From: Burkholderiales bacterium
GTDB lineage: Bacteria > Pseudomonadota > Gammaproteobacteria > Burkholderiales > Burkholderiaceae_C
DNA: 34,368 nucleotides
Reading direction: 5' to 3'
Assembly: GCA_025358485.1 (NCBI GenBank)
Contig: JANYJJ010000144.1
Span: 1-34,368, forward strand
Shown here in pieces: positions 8,323 through 16,763 of the stretch; within the stretch, counting starts at the first letter, position 1; each line of letters opens with the position of its first letter. Made by a program: the position numbers and the translations under genes. The notes under the pieces were generated by a model, which was given only the letters and a program-made list of their open reading frames with translations, did not search any database and was not told the origin of the DNA.

Positions 8323-8353
8323 AAAAAAACCGGCCCTTGCAGCCGGTTTTTTT
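8323..8353. terminator. Bidirectional terminator between the SDR gene and the TonB operon
   Basis: Seven A precede ACCGGC (8329-8334), which pairs with GCCGGT (8342-8347) and is followed by a T run to 8353. The symmetry serves the plus-strand SDR gene and the minus-strand TonB operon, which ends at 8375. Confidence 0.87.
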
Positions 8354-8374
8354 GTCGGTGAGGCGCCTTAGGCG

Positions 8375-9643
8375 TCAGGTTTTGCGTTTGGCGTAAAGAG
8401 CCCACAAACGCGCCAAGTCAGCCGTACCGTCTGTGCCCGCCACGGTCTTGAACGTAGCCTGCGCCTTGGCGTTTTCACCTGCAATGAGCTGCGCCATGCC
8501 CAAGTGCAGCTTGGTGTCTTCAGGGCGCTTCAAACCGCCCTTGGCGATGCCTTGCTGCATGGTGGCCAAACCTTTGGCGGCTTGACCATTCAGCACTTGG
8601 TTGTAGCCCACGCTGACCAAGCCGTTGCCGTCTTTCGCGGCTGCCGCCTCGGCTTCGGTGTTGGCCTGCGCAGCTCTGTCTTCTTCGCTGCGCTTGACCA
8701 TCAAGTCTTTGAGGCGCTTGTGGCGGTCGGCTTCAGCACCGGTGCCCAGCACGCCTGCCGCAAAACCTTTGTCCACAACTTGCTTGCCTTCAATGGGGTA
8801 GCCCGCTTGCACAGCCAATTGCGACATTTCCATGTAATCGCTGGCCTTCGTCATGCTGCCGGTGGCCAAGCTCAAGCGGTAGGTGTCCAGCGCCAAGCGG
8901 TCGCTGAAATTGGGCTTGCGTTGTAGGCGACTGAGCAGGTCAGTCCAGTACTCTTTTTTGGGGTAGTAAGTGACCAGCTTTTCCATGGCATATACATAAC
9001 CGCCAGTGTCGTTCTGCTTGAGCGCAGCTGTCATAAGCAGCTTGATGCGCTCTTCACCGGGCACACCGCCAGCCTTCTCGGTGCCTTGAATTTCAGCCGA
9101 CACTTCTTTTTGAACGCCCGCGAAATCGCCCGACAAATACTGGCTTTGAATCAGCAAGGTGCGGATCGAGCCGCTGGTGCCGCCTTCACGCAAATAGCGC
9201 TGGCTCCACTGCATGGCGCGGGCGTAGTTGCCTGCGCGGTAGCTGCTGCCGGCCAAAGACTCAATCATGCGCAGCTTGTCAGCCGCGCCCAATTTAGTAC
9301 TGCCGCTGATGGCCTCAAACGCCTTGCCTGCGGTTTCGATATCGCCTGCGCCGGAGGCTGCCGACATGCGCATGCGTTCGATGAGGTAATTTTCATCAGC
9401 CGTTTTGCCACCCACTGCATCGGCATCACGCACTTTGGCCAAGGCTTCTTTGAATCTTTGAGCCTTCACCAATTCAGACGCTGCCTGCAAGGGTTTGCCT
9501 ATTTCAGGGCGCAAGCTTTGGGCCTGAGCGTGAGTGGCCGCCAGCGTCATCGCAACCGTCAACACAACTGCACTCACCATGCAAGCAAGCGCACGAGGCG
9601 CCTTGAACTTGGGTCGCGTCAAAGCAATTTCCGCCATCGTCAT
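8375..9643 (-). CDS. Exported TPR-like protein at the end of the TonB operon
   Basis: About 422 residues, starting with a positively charged N-terminus, a hydrophobic stretch (about 22-37) and an AQAQ-type cleavage region, so it is exported. The rest is helical and rich in alanine, with repeated helix pairs such as SSYRAGNYARAMQWSQRYL and LGMAQLIAGENAKAQATF that resemble tetratricopeptide repeats, beginning with LVKAQRFKEALAKVRDAD. I chose ATG 9643; GTG 9652 overlaps the preceding exbD stop and ATG 9637 is also possible. Being last in tonB-exbB-exbD-exbD, it may be a periplasmic accessory of the TonB motor. Periplasmic TPR proteins are known beside some multi-ExbD TonB systems (TtpC in Vibrio), but I cannot claim homology. 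Confidence 0.75.
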   Translation of the reverse strand: MTMAEIALTRPKFKAPRALACMVSAVVLTVAMTLAATHAQAQSLRPEIGKPLQAASELVKAQRFKEALAKVRDADAVGGKTADENYLIERMRMSAASGAGDIETAGKAFEAISGSTKLGAADKLRMIESLAGSSYRAGNYARAMQWSQRYLREGGTSGSIRTLLIQSQYLSGDFAGVQKEVSAEIQGTEKAGGVPGEERIKLLMTAALKQNDTGGYVYAMEKLVTYYPKKEYWTDLLSRLQRKPNFSDRLALDTYRLSLATGSMTKASDYMEMSQLAVQAGYPIEGKQVVDKGFAAGVLGTGAEADRHKRLKDLMVKRSEEDRAAQANTEAEAAAAKDGNGLVSVGYNQVLNGQAAKGLATMQQGIAKGGLKRPEDTKLHLGMAQLIAGENAKAQATFKTVAGTDGTADLARLWALYAKRKT

Positions 9644-9648
9644 CCCCG

Positions 9649-10065
9649 TCACTTCACGAATTGCTCGTTGCCCACGATGCCCAGCTTGGTGATACCCAAG
9701 CGCTGCGCGCTGGCCATCACGGCCGCAACAGATTTGTACTCAACCAGCTTGTTCGGGCGCAAATGCACCTCTGGTTGATCGGCCACAGCGGCTGCCTGCC
9801 TCAGCTTGGCTTCGAGCACATTTCGATCGGCCAACGCTTCACCGTTCCACAGCACGGTGCCGTCGAAGTCGACGTCGATGGTGACAACCACGGGTTCCTT
9901 CGTTGGCGGTGGTGGATTGCCCGCAGGCATGCTGAGGTTCACCGAATGCAACTGCACCGGAATCGTGATGATCAGCACCAACATCACGTCGATGAGGGGC
10001 GTGGTGTTCATGTCCATCATGACTTCGGGTTCGCCAGAGCCGCCCGATCCTAGGTTCATTCCCAT
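9649..10065 (-). CDS. exbD2: ExbD family protein, second copy, with a shortened membrane helix
   Basis: A 138-residue ExbD-like protein with the motif NTTPLIDVMLV, including the essential membrane Asp26, then a periplasmic domain rich in conserved features (ADQPEVHLRPNKLVEYKSV). The membrane helix is unusually short. Between DVMLV and ITIPV this protein has two residues, where its partner ExbD1 has six, so four residues are missing. The remaining sequence is well preserved and in frame. ATG 10065 is preceded by GAGGA. It lies 21 bp downstream of exbD1, and its stop overlaps a possible GTG start of the TPR gene. The two-ExbD arrangement is known from Xanthomonas, where exbD2 has a specialised role. 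Whether the shortened helix can still span the membrane is uncertain. Confidence 0.88.
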   Translation of the reverse strand: MGMNLGSGGSGEPEVMMDMNTTPLIDVMLVLIITIPVQLHSVNLSMPAGNPPPPTKEPVVVTIDVDFDGTVLWNGEALADRNVLEAKLRQAAAVADQPEVHLRPNKLVEYKSVAAVMASAQRLGITKLGIVGNEQFVK

Positions 10066-10086
10066 GTGTGTGTCCTCAGCCTTTTC

Positions 10087-10512
10087 TCAGCCCTTCGGGG
10101 GCGGTTCGGTGACGAAGCTGATCTTCAAAATGCCAGCGCGCTGACACGCAAACACCACGCGACCGACCGACTCATAACGCGCCTTTTCATCACCGCGGAT
10201 GTGCACTTCAGGTTGCGGGTTGAGCACGCCAACTTGCTTGAGCTTTTTCACCAAAGTATCGTTGTCAGCCACGGCTTTAGCGTTCCAAAAAACATCGCCA
10301 TCTTTGTTTACCGAAATCTCAATGTTCTCGGGTTTGGTTTGGTGCGCAATGTTGGTCTCTTTGGGAAGAGACATGGGCACGGTTTGTGTAACCACCGGAA
10401 TGGTGATGAGGAAGATGATCAGCAACACCAACATCACGTCCACAAGCGGTGTGGTGTTGATGTTGGCGTTGATCTCATCTTCGCCGCTGTCGCTGCCGAC
10501 GTTGAAGGCCAT
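10087..10512 (-). CDS. exbD1: ExbD family protein, first copy
   Basis: This 141-residue protein has the full ExbD layout: a short cytoplasmic start, a membrane helix from NTTPLVDVMLVLLIIFLITI with Asp25 as proton-coupling residue, and a periplasmic domain ending KISFVTEPPPKG. With ExbB (41 bp upstream) it forms the inner-membrane motor that energises TonB. It is followed after 21 bp by a second ExbD gene. Unlike that copy, its helix is of normal length. Confidence 0.93.
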   Translation of the reverse strand: MAFNVGSDSGEDEINANINTTPLVDVMLVLLIIFLITIPVVTQTVPMSLPKETNIAHQTKPENIEISVNKDGDVFWNAKAVADNDTLVKKLKQVGVLNPQPEVHIRGDEKARYESVGRVVFACQRAGILKISFVTEPPPKG

Positions 10513-10553
10513 GGTGCTTACTTTCGGCTTTGTGTTTGAAACAGTGCGCAGGC

Positions 10554-11420
10554 TCAGCGAACGCTGCTGCTTTTTGCGCCCATCAACACGCCGTGCAAAT
10601 CAGCGCCAAAGCCACGCACGTTTTCCATGGTGATTTTGTTGCGACGCACCAGCCAGTTGTAGCCAAGCACCGCGGGCACCGCCACGGCCAAGCCAATCGC
10701 CGTCATGATGAGCGCCTCGCCCACCGGCCCAGCCACTTTGTCGATCGATGCTTGACCGGCAATGCCAATTGCGGTCAGCGCGTGATAGATGCCCCACACG
10801 GTGCCGAACAAACCAATGAACGGCGACGTTGATCCGACCGTCGCCAAAAACGACAAGCCGTCTTGCAAGCGGCTGTTCACGTCGGCCACGCTGCGCTCAA
10901 CGCTCATCGCCACCCAGGTGCTGCGGTCGATGTTCTTGGTCAAATCACCTTCGTGGTTCGTACCGGCATTGATGCCACTGTCTGCAAGGAAGCGGAAGGC
11001 ACTGCCCTCTTTCAGTGAACTGGCACCGGCAGCCAGATTAGGTGCCTTGAAGAAGTTTTTGCGCGCCTTCTTGGCTTCACCGGCGATCTTGAAACTCTCG
11101 TACAACTTGGTGATCAAGATGTACCAACTGCCCATGCTCATCAGCACCAAGATGATCAGCGTGCCACGTGACACGAAGTCGCCCTGCGACCACAGCGCAC
11201 CCAAACCGTAAGGGTTGTCGACGCTTTCTTTGCTGGTGATTCCAGCATTTGTCACTGGCGCAACAGCGGCGGCAACTGGTGCAGCCACAGCCGCCGCTGC
11301 AGACGCAGCGACCGCTCCAGCGGCGGGTTTCGCTTCTTGTGCGTTGGCAGTCAAAGGCGCAGCGGCTGAAAGCGCGGCAGCGAGAACGAAAGAAAACAGA
11401 GCGTTTGAGCTTGAGGTCAT
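10554..11420 (-). CDS. exbB: ExbB proton channel subunit of the TonB system (signal-peptide type)
   Basis: About 288 residues. An N-terminal signal sequence (SSSNALFSFVLAAALSAAAP) is followed by a long alanine/valine-rich linker (residues about 32-60). The MotA/TolQ/ExbB domain comes next, with helices at TLIILVLMSMGSWYILITKLY and in the C-terminal part GLSFLATVGSTSPFIGLFGT and LIMTAIGLAVAVPAVLGYNW. The extended periplasmic N-terminus marks this as the ExbB type usually paired with TonB. I chose ATG 11420 with GGAG six bases upstream; an in-frame start seven codons earlier is less likely. It lies between tonB and exbD1. Confidence 0.93.
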   Translation of the reverse strand: MTSSSNALFSFVLAAALSAAAPLTANAQEAKPAAGAVAASAAAAVAAPVAAAVAPVTNAGITSKESVDNPYGLGALWSQGDFVSRGTLIILVLMSMGSWYILITKLYESFKIAGEAKKARKNFFKAPNLAAGASSLKEGSAFRFLADSGINAGTNHEGDLTKNIDRSTWVAMSVERSVADVNSRLQDGLSFLATVGSTSPFIGLFGTVWGIYHALTAIGIAGQASIDKVAGPVGEALIMTAIGLAVAVPAVLGYNWLVRRNKITMENVRGFGADLHGVLMGAKSSSVR

Positions 11421-11489
11421 GAGGACTCCGGGGAAATACATGTCAGGAAGTTGGATGATTTTGATGAGCTTGTGCGGGGCGCGCGCTCA

Positions 11490-12164
11490 TCACTTGATGT
11501 CGAATAAAAACTCTTGGCGTATCTGAATACCGTCACCAGAGCAGGCGTAGCCGTCTTTCATGGCCGTTTCAATCGCCGAGACGAACTGCCTCATCACACG
11601 GCGATCGGCGACGCCCTTCAGCGTGTTCTTCTCAACGTCTACCTGAACAACACGGCCTGCTTTCAAAGTGGCCAGAACTGTGATGCTGCCCTGCACTTCG
11701 GTGTTGACGCCCGGAGCCTCAGGAGGGGGAGTTTTGGCGCAGACCGTGCCAGCCAGCACCGGACCCGCTGGTTTAACAACAGGCGCCGGTGGCGCTGGCG
11801 CTGCGGCCACGACCGGTGGGGGCGCAGGCGCGATCACCACGGGTGCTGGCGGCGGCGTTGCAGTGACCGCGGTGATAGTCGCTGCAGGTGGAGGCGGCGC
11901 GCTGACCTGAACTTCGGGCGGCGGGATGAACGGCGGCGGTGGTGCCTCCAACTTTGGCGGCGGCGGAATCACGATTTCCGGCGGCGGCGGCGGTTTTTTG
12001 ATCTCTTCGATCACCTTGGTTTCAATCGGGGCCCGAACCACGTCGACCACCTTTTTGGCCAAGCCAGTGACGAGTGCATACACGACGAAGACGTGAAATG
12101 CGATCACCACAGCAATGCCGATCAAATGACGCCGCGGATCGGCTTGTCGTTTAGAAAAGTCCAT
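11490..12164 (-). CDS. tonB: TonB energy transducer
   Basis: About 224 residues: one N-terminal membrane anchor (LIGIAVVIAFHVFVVYALVT), a charged stretch (IETKVIEEIKK), a long proline-rich periplasmic spacer with PPPPPEIVIPPPPKLEAPPP and further proline runs, and a C-terminal domain that should contact receptor TonB boxes. The C-terminal domain is divergent: it keeps an EVQGSITVLATL-GRVVQVDV core but lacks the common YP motif. A cysteine lies on each side (TVCAKTPPP and GYACSGDG), as in TonB variants with a likely disulfide. The ATG at 12164 is preferred over the in-frame TTG at 12170. It heads the operon tonB-exbB-exbD1-exbD2-TPR and faces a receptor gene about 1.1 kb away. Confidence 0.93.
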   Translation of the reverse strand: MDFSKRQADPRRHLIGIAVVIAFHVFVVYALVTGLAKKVVDVVRAPIETKVIEEIKKPPPPPEIVIPPPPKLEAPPPPFIPPPEVQVSAPPPPAATITAVTATPPPAPVVIAPAPPPVVAAAPAPPAPVVKPAGPVLAGTVCAKTPPPEAPGVNTEVQGSITVLATLKAGRVVQVDVEKNTLKGVADRRVMRQFVSAIETAMKDGYACSGDGIQIRQEFLFDIK

Positions 12165-13183
12165 CAGCAAAATCCATCACAAATTTCCGTAAATGGGCGT
12201 TTTTCGGGTCGTGAATATTTACACACCGCAAACCGTCGGATCGTTGCTACCGCTTTGTATGCACGAATCGCTAAAAGGTAACACTGACATGCGACGTCGT
12301 CTCAGACCGTCATCCTGTCCGCATTGTGCCGCGCAAGCGAACAGAACACAGACCAACAACCCATCATTGCCCTGAACAACCATGCCAAAGCTCAAACTGT
12401 CCGACCAAAACTTAGGACACGGGTACGAACTGAGTTGTTGAAAAAACTCAACGGGCTTTGCCAACTTCGACGCTAGAAAGTCAAGCTTCGCGAGCAGGGA
12501 ATTTTCGAAATGCGCCAAACAGAACAAAGCCATCTTTTGCCCGGCTATCAATGAGAGACCTTGTTGCAAACATCTATCCGACGCCATCCGACTTTGTCAT
12601 CAAAAAACTTGTCCACCAGACCTAATTTCGCCCGGCCATCTGAACCCCGGTCTGAAAACGCGTCGGTCGACTTCTCTCCTCGGCACAGAATCGCAATTGG
12701 AGCGGCCCGTTTCTCAGATGCACCCCACACTCTACGAGCGCTGAGACACAGACCCAGGAACTCGGACTTGGTCGACTCGCAAGAGCAACAAACTTCCGGC
12801 CGTTGAGGCAACTGCCATCCACAGCAATCAAAAAACCGCTGCAACCGCTTCAGCAAGTCCGAAGCTTTCCTTTTCCGCCCCCAACAAGGGACACAACTCG
12901 ACAACAGAAAACTTCAGACAGATCGACAAAGAACTTGATACGGCATAGCCCAGGTCGGAGCCCTGTACGCCAACCCAGGCGTCGAGCCCACTTTGCGTCA
13001 ACAATCTGCCAACGGGAAAAAACAAAAACAAACCAAACGAAACATTCCGGTGTCTACGTCCAGTCTGTCAAGTCTTGATCTGTTTGCAATCGATTGCACA
13101 AACACTATGCTAGTGTGTCTGCTGCGGATCAACAAACCGTGTAAACCCGAATTTCTGTCGCGATCAATCACTCGGACGCTCAC
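12165..13183. other. About 1 kb upstream of tonB with no recognisable gene and lower GC
   Basis: No open frame on either strand gives a product I recognise; the frames present are short, mutually overlapping and unlike any family. By eye the base composition is nearer 50% GC, lower than the flanking operons. It contains the promoter region of tonB and, at 13085-13098, a perfect palindrome. It may be decayed gene material or an acquired segment; I cannot tell which. Confidence 0.6.
13085..13098. promoter_or_regulatory. Perfect 14-bp palindrome resembling a LacI-family operator
   Basis: TGCAATCGATTGCA is its own reverse complement, with the central CG step typical of LacI/GalR-family operators. 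On the minus strand TTGACA follows at 13071-13066, and GAATGT (13047-13042) lies 18 bp beyond. This could be a regulated leftward promoter reading towards tonB, but the distance to tonB (about 880 bp) is long. No LacI-type regulator gene is in the window. Confidence 0.4.
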
Positions 13184-13214
13184 AAAAAAGCCCGTTGACC
13201 CACGGTCAACGGGC
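13184..13214 (-). terminator. Rho-independent terminator of the minus-strand TonB-dependent receptor
   Basis: An 11-bp perfect stem (13190-13200 with 13204-13214) closes a three-base loop. On the minus strand it is followed by six T (13189-13184). It lies 35 bp after the receptor stop codon. Confidence 0.9.
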
Positions 13215-13249
13215 ACGACTTTCAAAATTAAACCTTCGATCGTCAGGGT

Positions 13250-16105
13250 TCAGAAAAACTTGTATTTAGCACGTACATAGTATGCGCGGCCCAGCGGGTT
13301 CGTAAGCGTTGCGTCGTAACCAGTTTGGAAGTTCGATGTCACGCGTGAAGTAGGAGGGTCGCGATCAAAGACGTTTTTGATGCCAAATGTCAAGTCAAGA
13401 TTTTTGAATCCTTTCCATCCCACCTGCGCGTCGATAGTTTCGTAAGCTGAAACTTCCCGTTGCGCTGGATATGCCGCGCTAACCGTAATACCCGGATCGT
13501 TGAAGTCAATATAACCACTCGTGAAGTTATGAGTGACCGATCCATTCCAGGGCCCGCGGGCGTATGCCAACGTCAGACCATGACGATAACGTGGCTGCGG
13601 ACCGTAATCTTGGTAGGTACCCAAATCTGATACGGGTGCGGTAGCGAAATACTGGTACCCGTGCTTCATATAGTAAGTAGCGTCATAATTCAGAGTGAAG
13701 TCGCCCACAGCGGTTTTTTGCTTGTAGTTTGCGGTGACATCCAGACCTGCCGCAAAAAACCGGGCCGCATTGTCATAAGGCAGCGACACATAAGCTAAAG
13801 GGAAGTCTTTGTTGGTACTTCCCTTGATAGCTCCGGTCTGGTTACCGTCATCTGACCAGCCGTTTGGAAAATCCTTCGGATCGTAACGGTAATAGTTGTT
13901 AACCAAACCGACCGGATCACCAAAAACTTGAATTTCCGATTTGGCTTGGATAGCGCCTTTGATGTTTACATTCCAATAGTCAACAGAAACAAACAGATTG
14001 GTATTAGGCTGAAGAATCAATCCGAGTGAATATTGTTTTGACTTCTCGGGTGTAAGTGTTTTATTACCACCGTTCGCAGTCGGCTGCTGGACATTACATT
14101 CGTCTTGAAGTTCGTTCACCGCGTTGATCGTGTTGGTGATCGCGACTCCACCGGGACAGCGAATCGGATCGCTGTAAGTGCTATTTGTGTTGTTGCCAGA
14201 CGTGAAGGGCCGCAGGTTTTCGTACAAGGTTGGAGCTCTGTAGCCCTCGCCATACGAAGCGCGAAGGGCAACTTCTTTGGTGGGTTGGTAACGCAAGGAG
14301 GCTTTGGGACTGGTGTTGCTGAAGGACGTGCCGAAGCCATTTTTGTAATCATCGAGACGCGCAGCCAGATTCAATTCCAAATCTTTGTAAATGGGAATAT
14401 TCGACTCGACGAAGAACCCGACAACTTTGCGATCACCTGAAACACTGGGTATGGGCCCGGCACCACCCACTTGGTCCCCACTCGCCAACACGGGATAAGA
14501 AATTTGATCCAAGACCTCTTTTCTAAATGAAGCGCCGAACGACAGTCCAACTGGACCGTACGTCAACTGAGCTATCTCTTTCGATATGTGGAAATCAAGC
14601 TCTGTGGACTTGGAGATGGCGCTTTGCTCCGGGCCACTCAAGCGCGCGCTGTCGAGCAGAGCTTGACTCGCCGCATCCTGTGATCCGAAGACGTTGATAC
14701 TTCCAGCGTTCACCAGCGGGGTCAATTTGGAATAGCTGAACTGCCCTGGGCCAAAACTCACGACACCCTTGTTTTTTGATATCGCGACGCCCAAATCGTA
14801 GTCCCAGCTGAAAGCCGTTCCTTTGACGCCAAAAAGTGCACGATCGTTGTTGATTTCGGTCATGTCGGTGCGACCACCGCCGGCCACTGTCCGCCAGGTG
14901 CCGCTCATATTTCCAACGGGAGTAACGACCGTGTCCGCGGTCAACACTGCTCCTGCGGCCAAGGTAGTGCCATTTGCCAAGGTGTACGTGGTGCCCGCAG
15001 GAACAACATACCCTTTAGGAATCGTGAATTGCGTGGGGTAAAATCGACCCTTCGGAATCGTGCCAGTTCCTCCTGGGTATGTCATATTGACCGTGTATGG
15101 CGCTGGCGAGTAGCTGGCTGTCGATTTATCCTGAGTATGAGTAGCCTCAAAATAGGCTTCATTATTTTCATTTATTTTAAATATTCCACGCGCGACGATA
15201 TTATCGTGAGTCGCTTTTGGAATCAAATCAATGTACTTCACATAGTCAGTACCGCAAGACTTTGCGTCCCGTATGACCAACGCAAACTCCTGTGAATCGC
15301 AACCGGTGTACCGAAGGGGATTCACACCCGTGTATTTATTACCAAGGCTGTCAGTGAAGTTGAAGTTGGGCACGCCGTTGCGCGGGGATGCCTTGTTGAT
15401 GCCCAGATCCGGGCGATTCGCAGTGGCGGCAAACGCACGGTCTTTGGCTCTCAACGGATCGTCTTGCTCGTGATTCGCACTGATCATGACGTTGAAACCT
15501 TGGGTGGCCAAATCACCGAATCCGCCAGTGATATTGAAGCTCGTGCTGTCGCCGCCGGTTTTCGCCGCCTTGGTTCCAGCGGCTGAAACTTCCAGCCCTT
15601 GAAAATCACGGCGCAAGATAAAGTTGATCACGCCTGCGACGGCGTCTGCGCCGTAGATGGCTGAAGCACCGTCGCGGAGCACTTCAATACGCTCGATAGC
15701 AGAAAGAGGAATTGAATTCAGATCAACGGGGTTGTTACCGAAGGCGTAGTTTGCGAGCCGCCGGCCATTGAGCAAGACCAGGGTGTACTTCTGGCCCAGC
15801 CCTCGCAAGTTCGCAGTCGACGGAACTCCAGACGCGCCCACGTTGTTCGCTGCAACGCTTCCACCAAAATTAGACGGAATCATGTTCACTAGGTCTTGAG
15901 CCGTGGTGGCACCACTGCGCTCTATGTCAGCGCGCTTGATCACCGTGATTGGCAAAGCCGTTTCAGCGTCGAGTCGTTTGATGCTGGAACCCGTGATTTC
16001 CACCCGCTCAAGCTGTTGTTGTGCAAAGGCGGGGGCGCTGCCCAATGAAACTGCTCCGCCAAAGGCGAGCATGAGTCCTGAATAAACCTTGGTTCTCTTG
16101 AACAT
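13250..16105 (-). CDS. TonB-dependent outer-membrane receptor (first of a divergent pair)
   Basis: About 951 residues. A signal peptide (VYSGLMLAFGGAVSLGSAPA, cleavage near AFA-QQ) is followed by ERVEITGSSIKR, the TonB-box-like start. The plug domain (about 45-165) includes ANLRGLGQKYTLVLLNGRR and IERIEVLRDGASAIYGADAV. A 22-strand-type beta barrel follows, ending in the aromatic terminus KYKFF. Such receptors import large or scarce nutrients (siderophores, vitamin B12, glycans, metal complexes) across the outer membrane using TonB energy; the substrate cannot be predicted here. ATG 16105 has AGGAG upstream. A longer in-frame start would add 39 non-signal residues. It is divergent from a related receptor and lies upstream of the tonB operon on the same strand. 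Its base composition looks slightly lower in GC than the operons around it. Confidence 0.93.
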   Translation of the reverse strand: MFKRTKVYSGLMLAFGGAVSLGSAPAFAQQQLERVEITGSSIKRLDAETALPITVIKRADIERSGATTAQDLVNMIPSNFGGSVAANNVGASGVPSTANLRGLGQKYTLVLLNGRRLANYAFGNNPVDLNSIPLSAIERIEVLRDGASAIYGADAVAGVINFILRRDFQGLEVSAAGTKAAKTGGDSTSFNITGGFGDLATQGFNVMISANHEQDDPLRAKDRAFAATANRPDLGINKASPRNGVPNFNFTDSLGNKYTGVNPLRYTGCDSQEFALVIRDAKSCGTDYVKYIDLIPKATHDNIVARGIFKINENNEAYFEATHTQDKSTASYSPAPYTVNMTYPGGTGTIPKGRFYPTQFTIPKGYVVPAGTTYTLANGTTLAAGAVLTADTVVTPVGNMSGTWRTVAGGGRTDMTEINNDRALFGVKGTAFSWDYDLGVAISKNKGVVSFGPGQFSYSKLTPLVNAGSINVFGSQDAASQALLDSARLSGPEQSAISKSTELDFHISKEIAQLTYGPVGLSFGASFRKEVLDQISYPVLASGDQVGGAGPIPSVSGDRKVVGFFVESNIPIYKDLELNLAARLDDYKNGFGTSFSNTSPKASLRYQPTKEVALRASYGEGYRAPTLYENLRPFTSGNNTNSTYSDPIRCPGGVAITNTINAVNELQDECNVQQPTANGGNKTLTPEKSKQYSLGLILQPNTNLFVSVDYWNVNIKGAIQAKSEIQVFGDPVGLVNNYYRYDPKDFPNGWSDDGNQTGAIKGSTNKDFPLAYVSLPYDNAARFFAAGLDVTANYKQKTAVGDFTLNYDATYYMKHGYQYFATAPVSDLGTYQDYGPQPRYRHGLTLAYARGPWNGSVTHNFTSGYIDFNDPGITVSAAYPAQREVSAYETIDAQVGWKGFKNLDLTFGIKNVFDRDPPTSRVTSNFQTGYDATLTNPLGRAYYVRAKYKFF

Positions 16106-16763
16106 GAAATCTCCTGTTGTTCGGGGAAAAGTGATAAGTGAGGCGGCGCGGAGACAGCGTTTGTTTTGTTCTTGCTGAACATCACGGTGCGTTGTCACGT
16201 TTGCTTGACACCGAAGTGTCATTCAACCGAAAAACGCGCGGATCCGGGTTTACCTTGGCGTCAAAGAGCAGCGAGCAGCAAACGTGCCAGCTGACCAAAG
16301 CCCGTTTCGAAAAAACCTCGGTGGAATGCGGGCTTGCGAGCGACAAACTGTTTGCACCACCGATTACGGCGCTAAGGTGACCAGGGCACCTTAGGTACAT
16401 GCACCTAGCGCGACAATCGCACTTCGTTGGTTAGGGGCAACAAAACTGCGATTTGCGCAACCCAACCACGGTGAGGAAGCTGCACAGGTCGCCGTCGGCT
16501 TTCCAATGTTTCCTGACGACAGCAACTCGCAAAAAGTGCTCGTCATCGCCGAAACGCGATGCAGATCGCCTGGGGCGCGAACTTTGCTTAACAACCTCTC
16601 GGATGCCGACGGCTTTTGTGAGCCGTCCGCAACAGTAGAGAAATCCCGAGTGACCGCTTAGGTTGCATTCAGCAACAATCTCGTCTTCGGGTGGTGCTGA
16701 CGCTGAGCGGAATCGGCGGCCCCCTACCTTTTTTGCCCTGCATAACCTTCCAAGGACTCTTCA
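16106..16763. promoter_or_regulatory. 658-bp gap between divergent receptor genes, with an inverted repeat
   Basis: No convincing coding sequence is present. CTAAGGTG (16372-16379) and CACCTTAG (16387-16394) form a perfect 8-bp inverted repeat with a 7-base spacer. A further partial half-site CACCTAG is at 16402-16408. Placed near the middle of the gap, it could be a shared operator for the two receptors. No canonical Fur box was seen. Confidence 0.45.

Noticed and set aside
12400-12430. A TGTCC ... GGACA short inverted pair that might be an insertion-sequence end
   Set aside because: Only one short pair is visible, with no transposase and no target duplication.
12219-12904. Two overlapping minus-strand frames upstream of tonB (12587-12219 and 12904-12548)
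   Set aside because: Neither gives a recognisable product, they overlap each other and a plus-strand frame, and no ribosome binding site supports them. I could not confirm a transposase remnant.
12803-13078. Plus-strand frame rich in Arg, Gln and Pro
   Set aside because: Composition looks like random translation of noncoding DNA and it runs through the palindrome/promoter area.
16138-16638. Several short frames in the gap between the two receptors
   Set aside because: They are 60-83 codons, overlap on both strands and lack ribosome binding sites; the gap is better read as regulatory.
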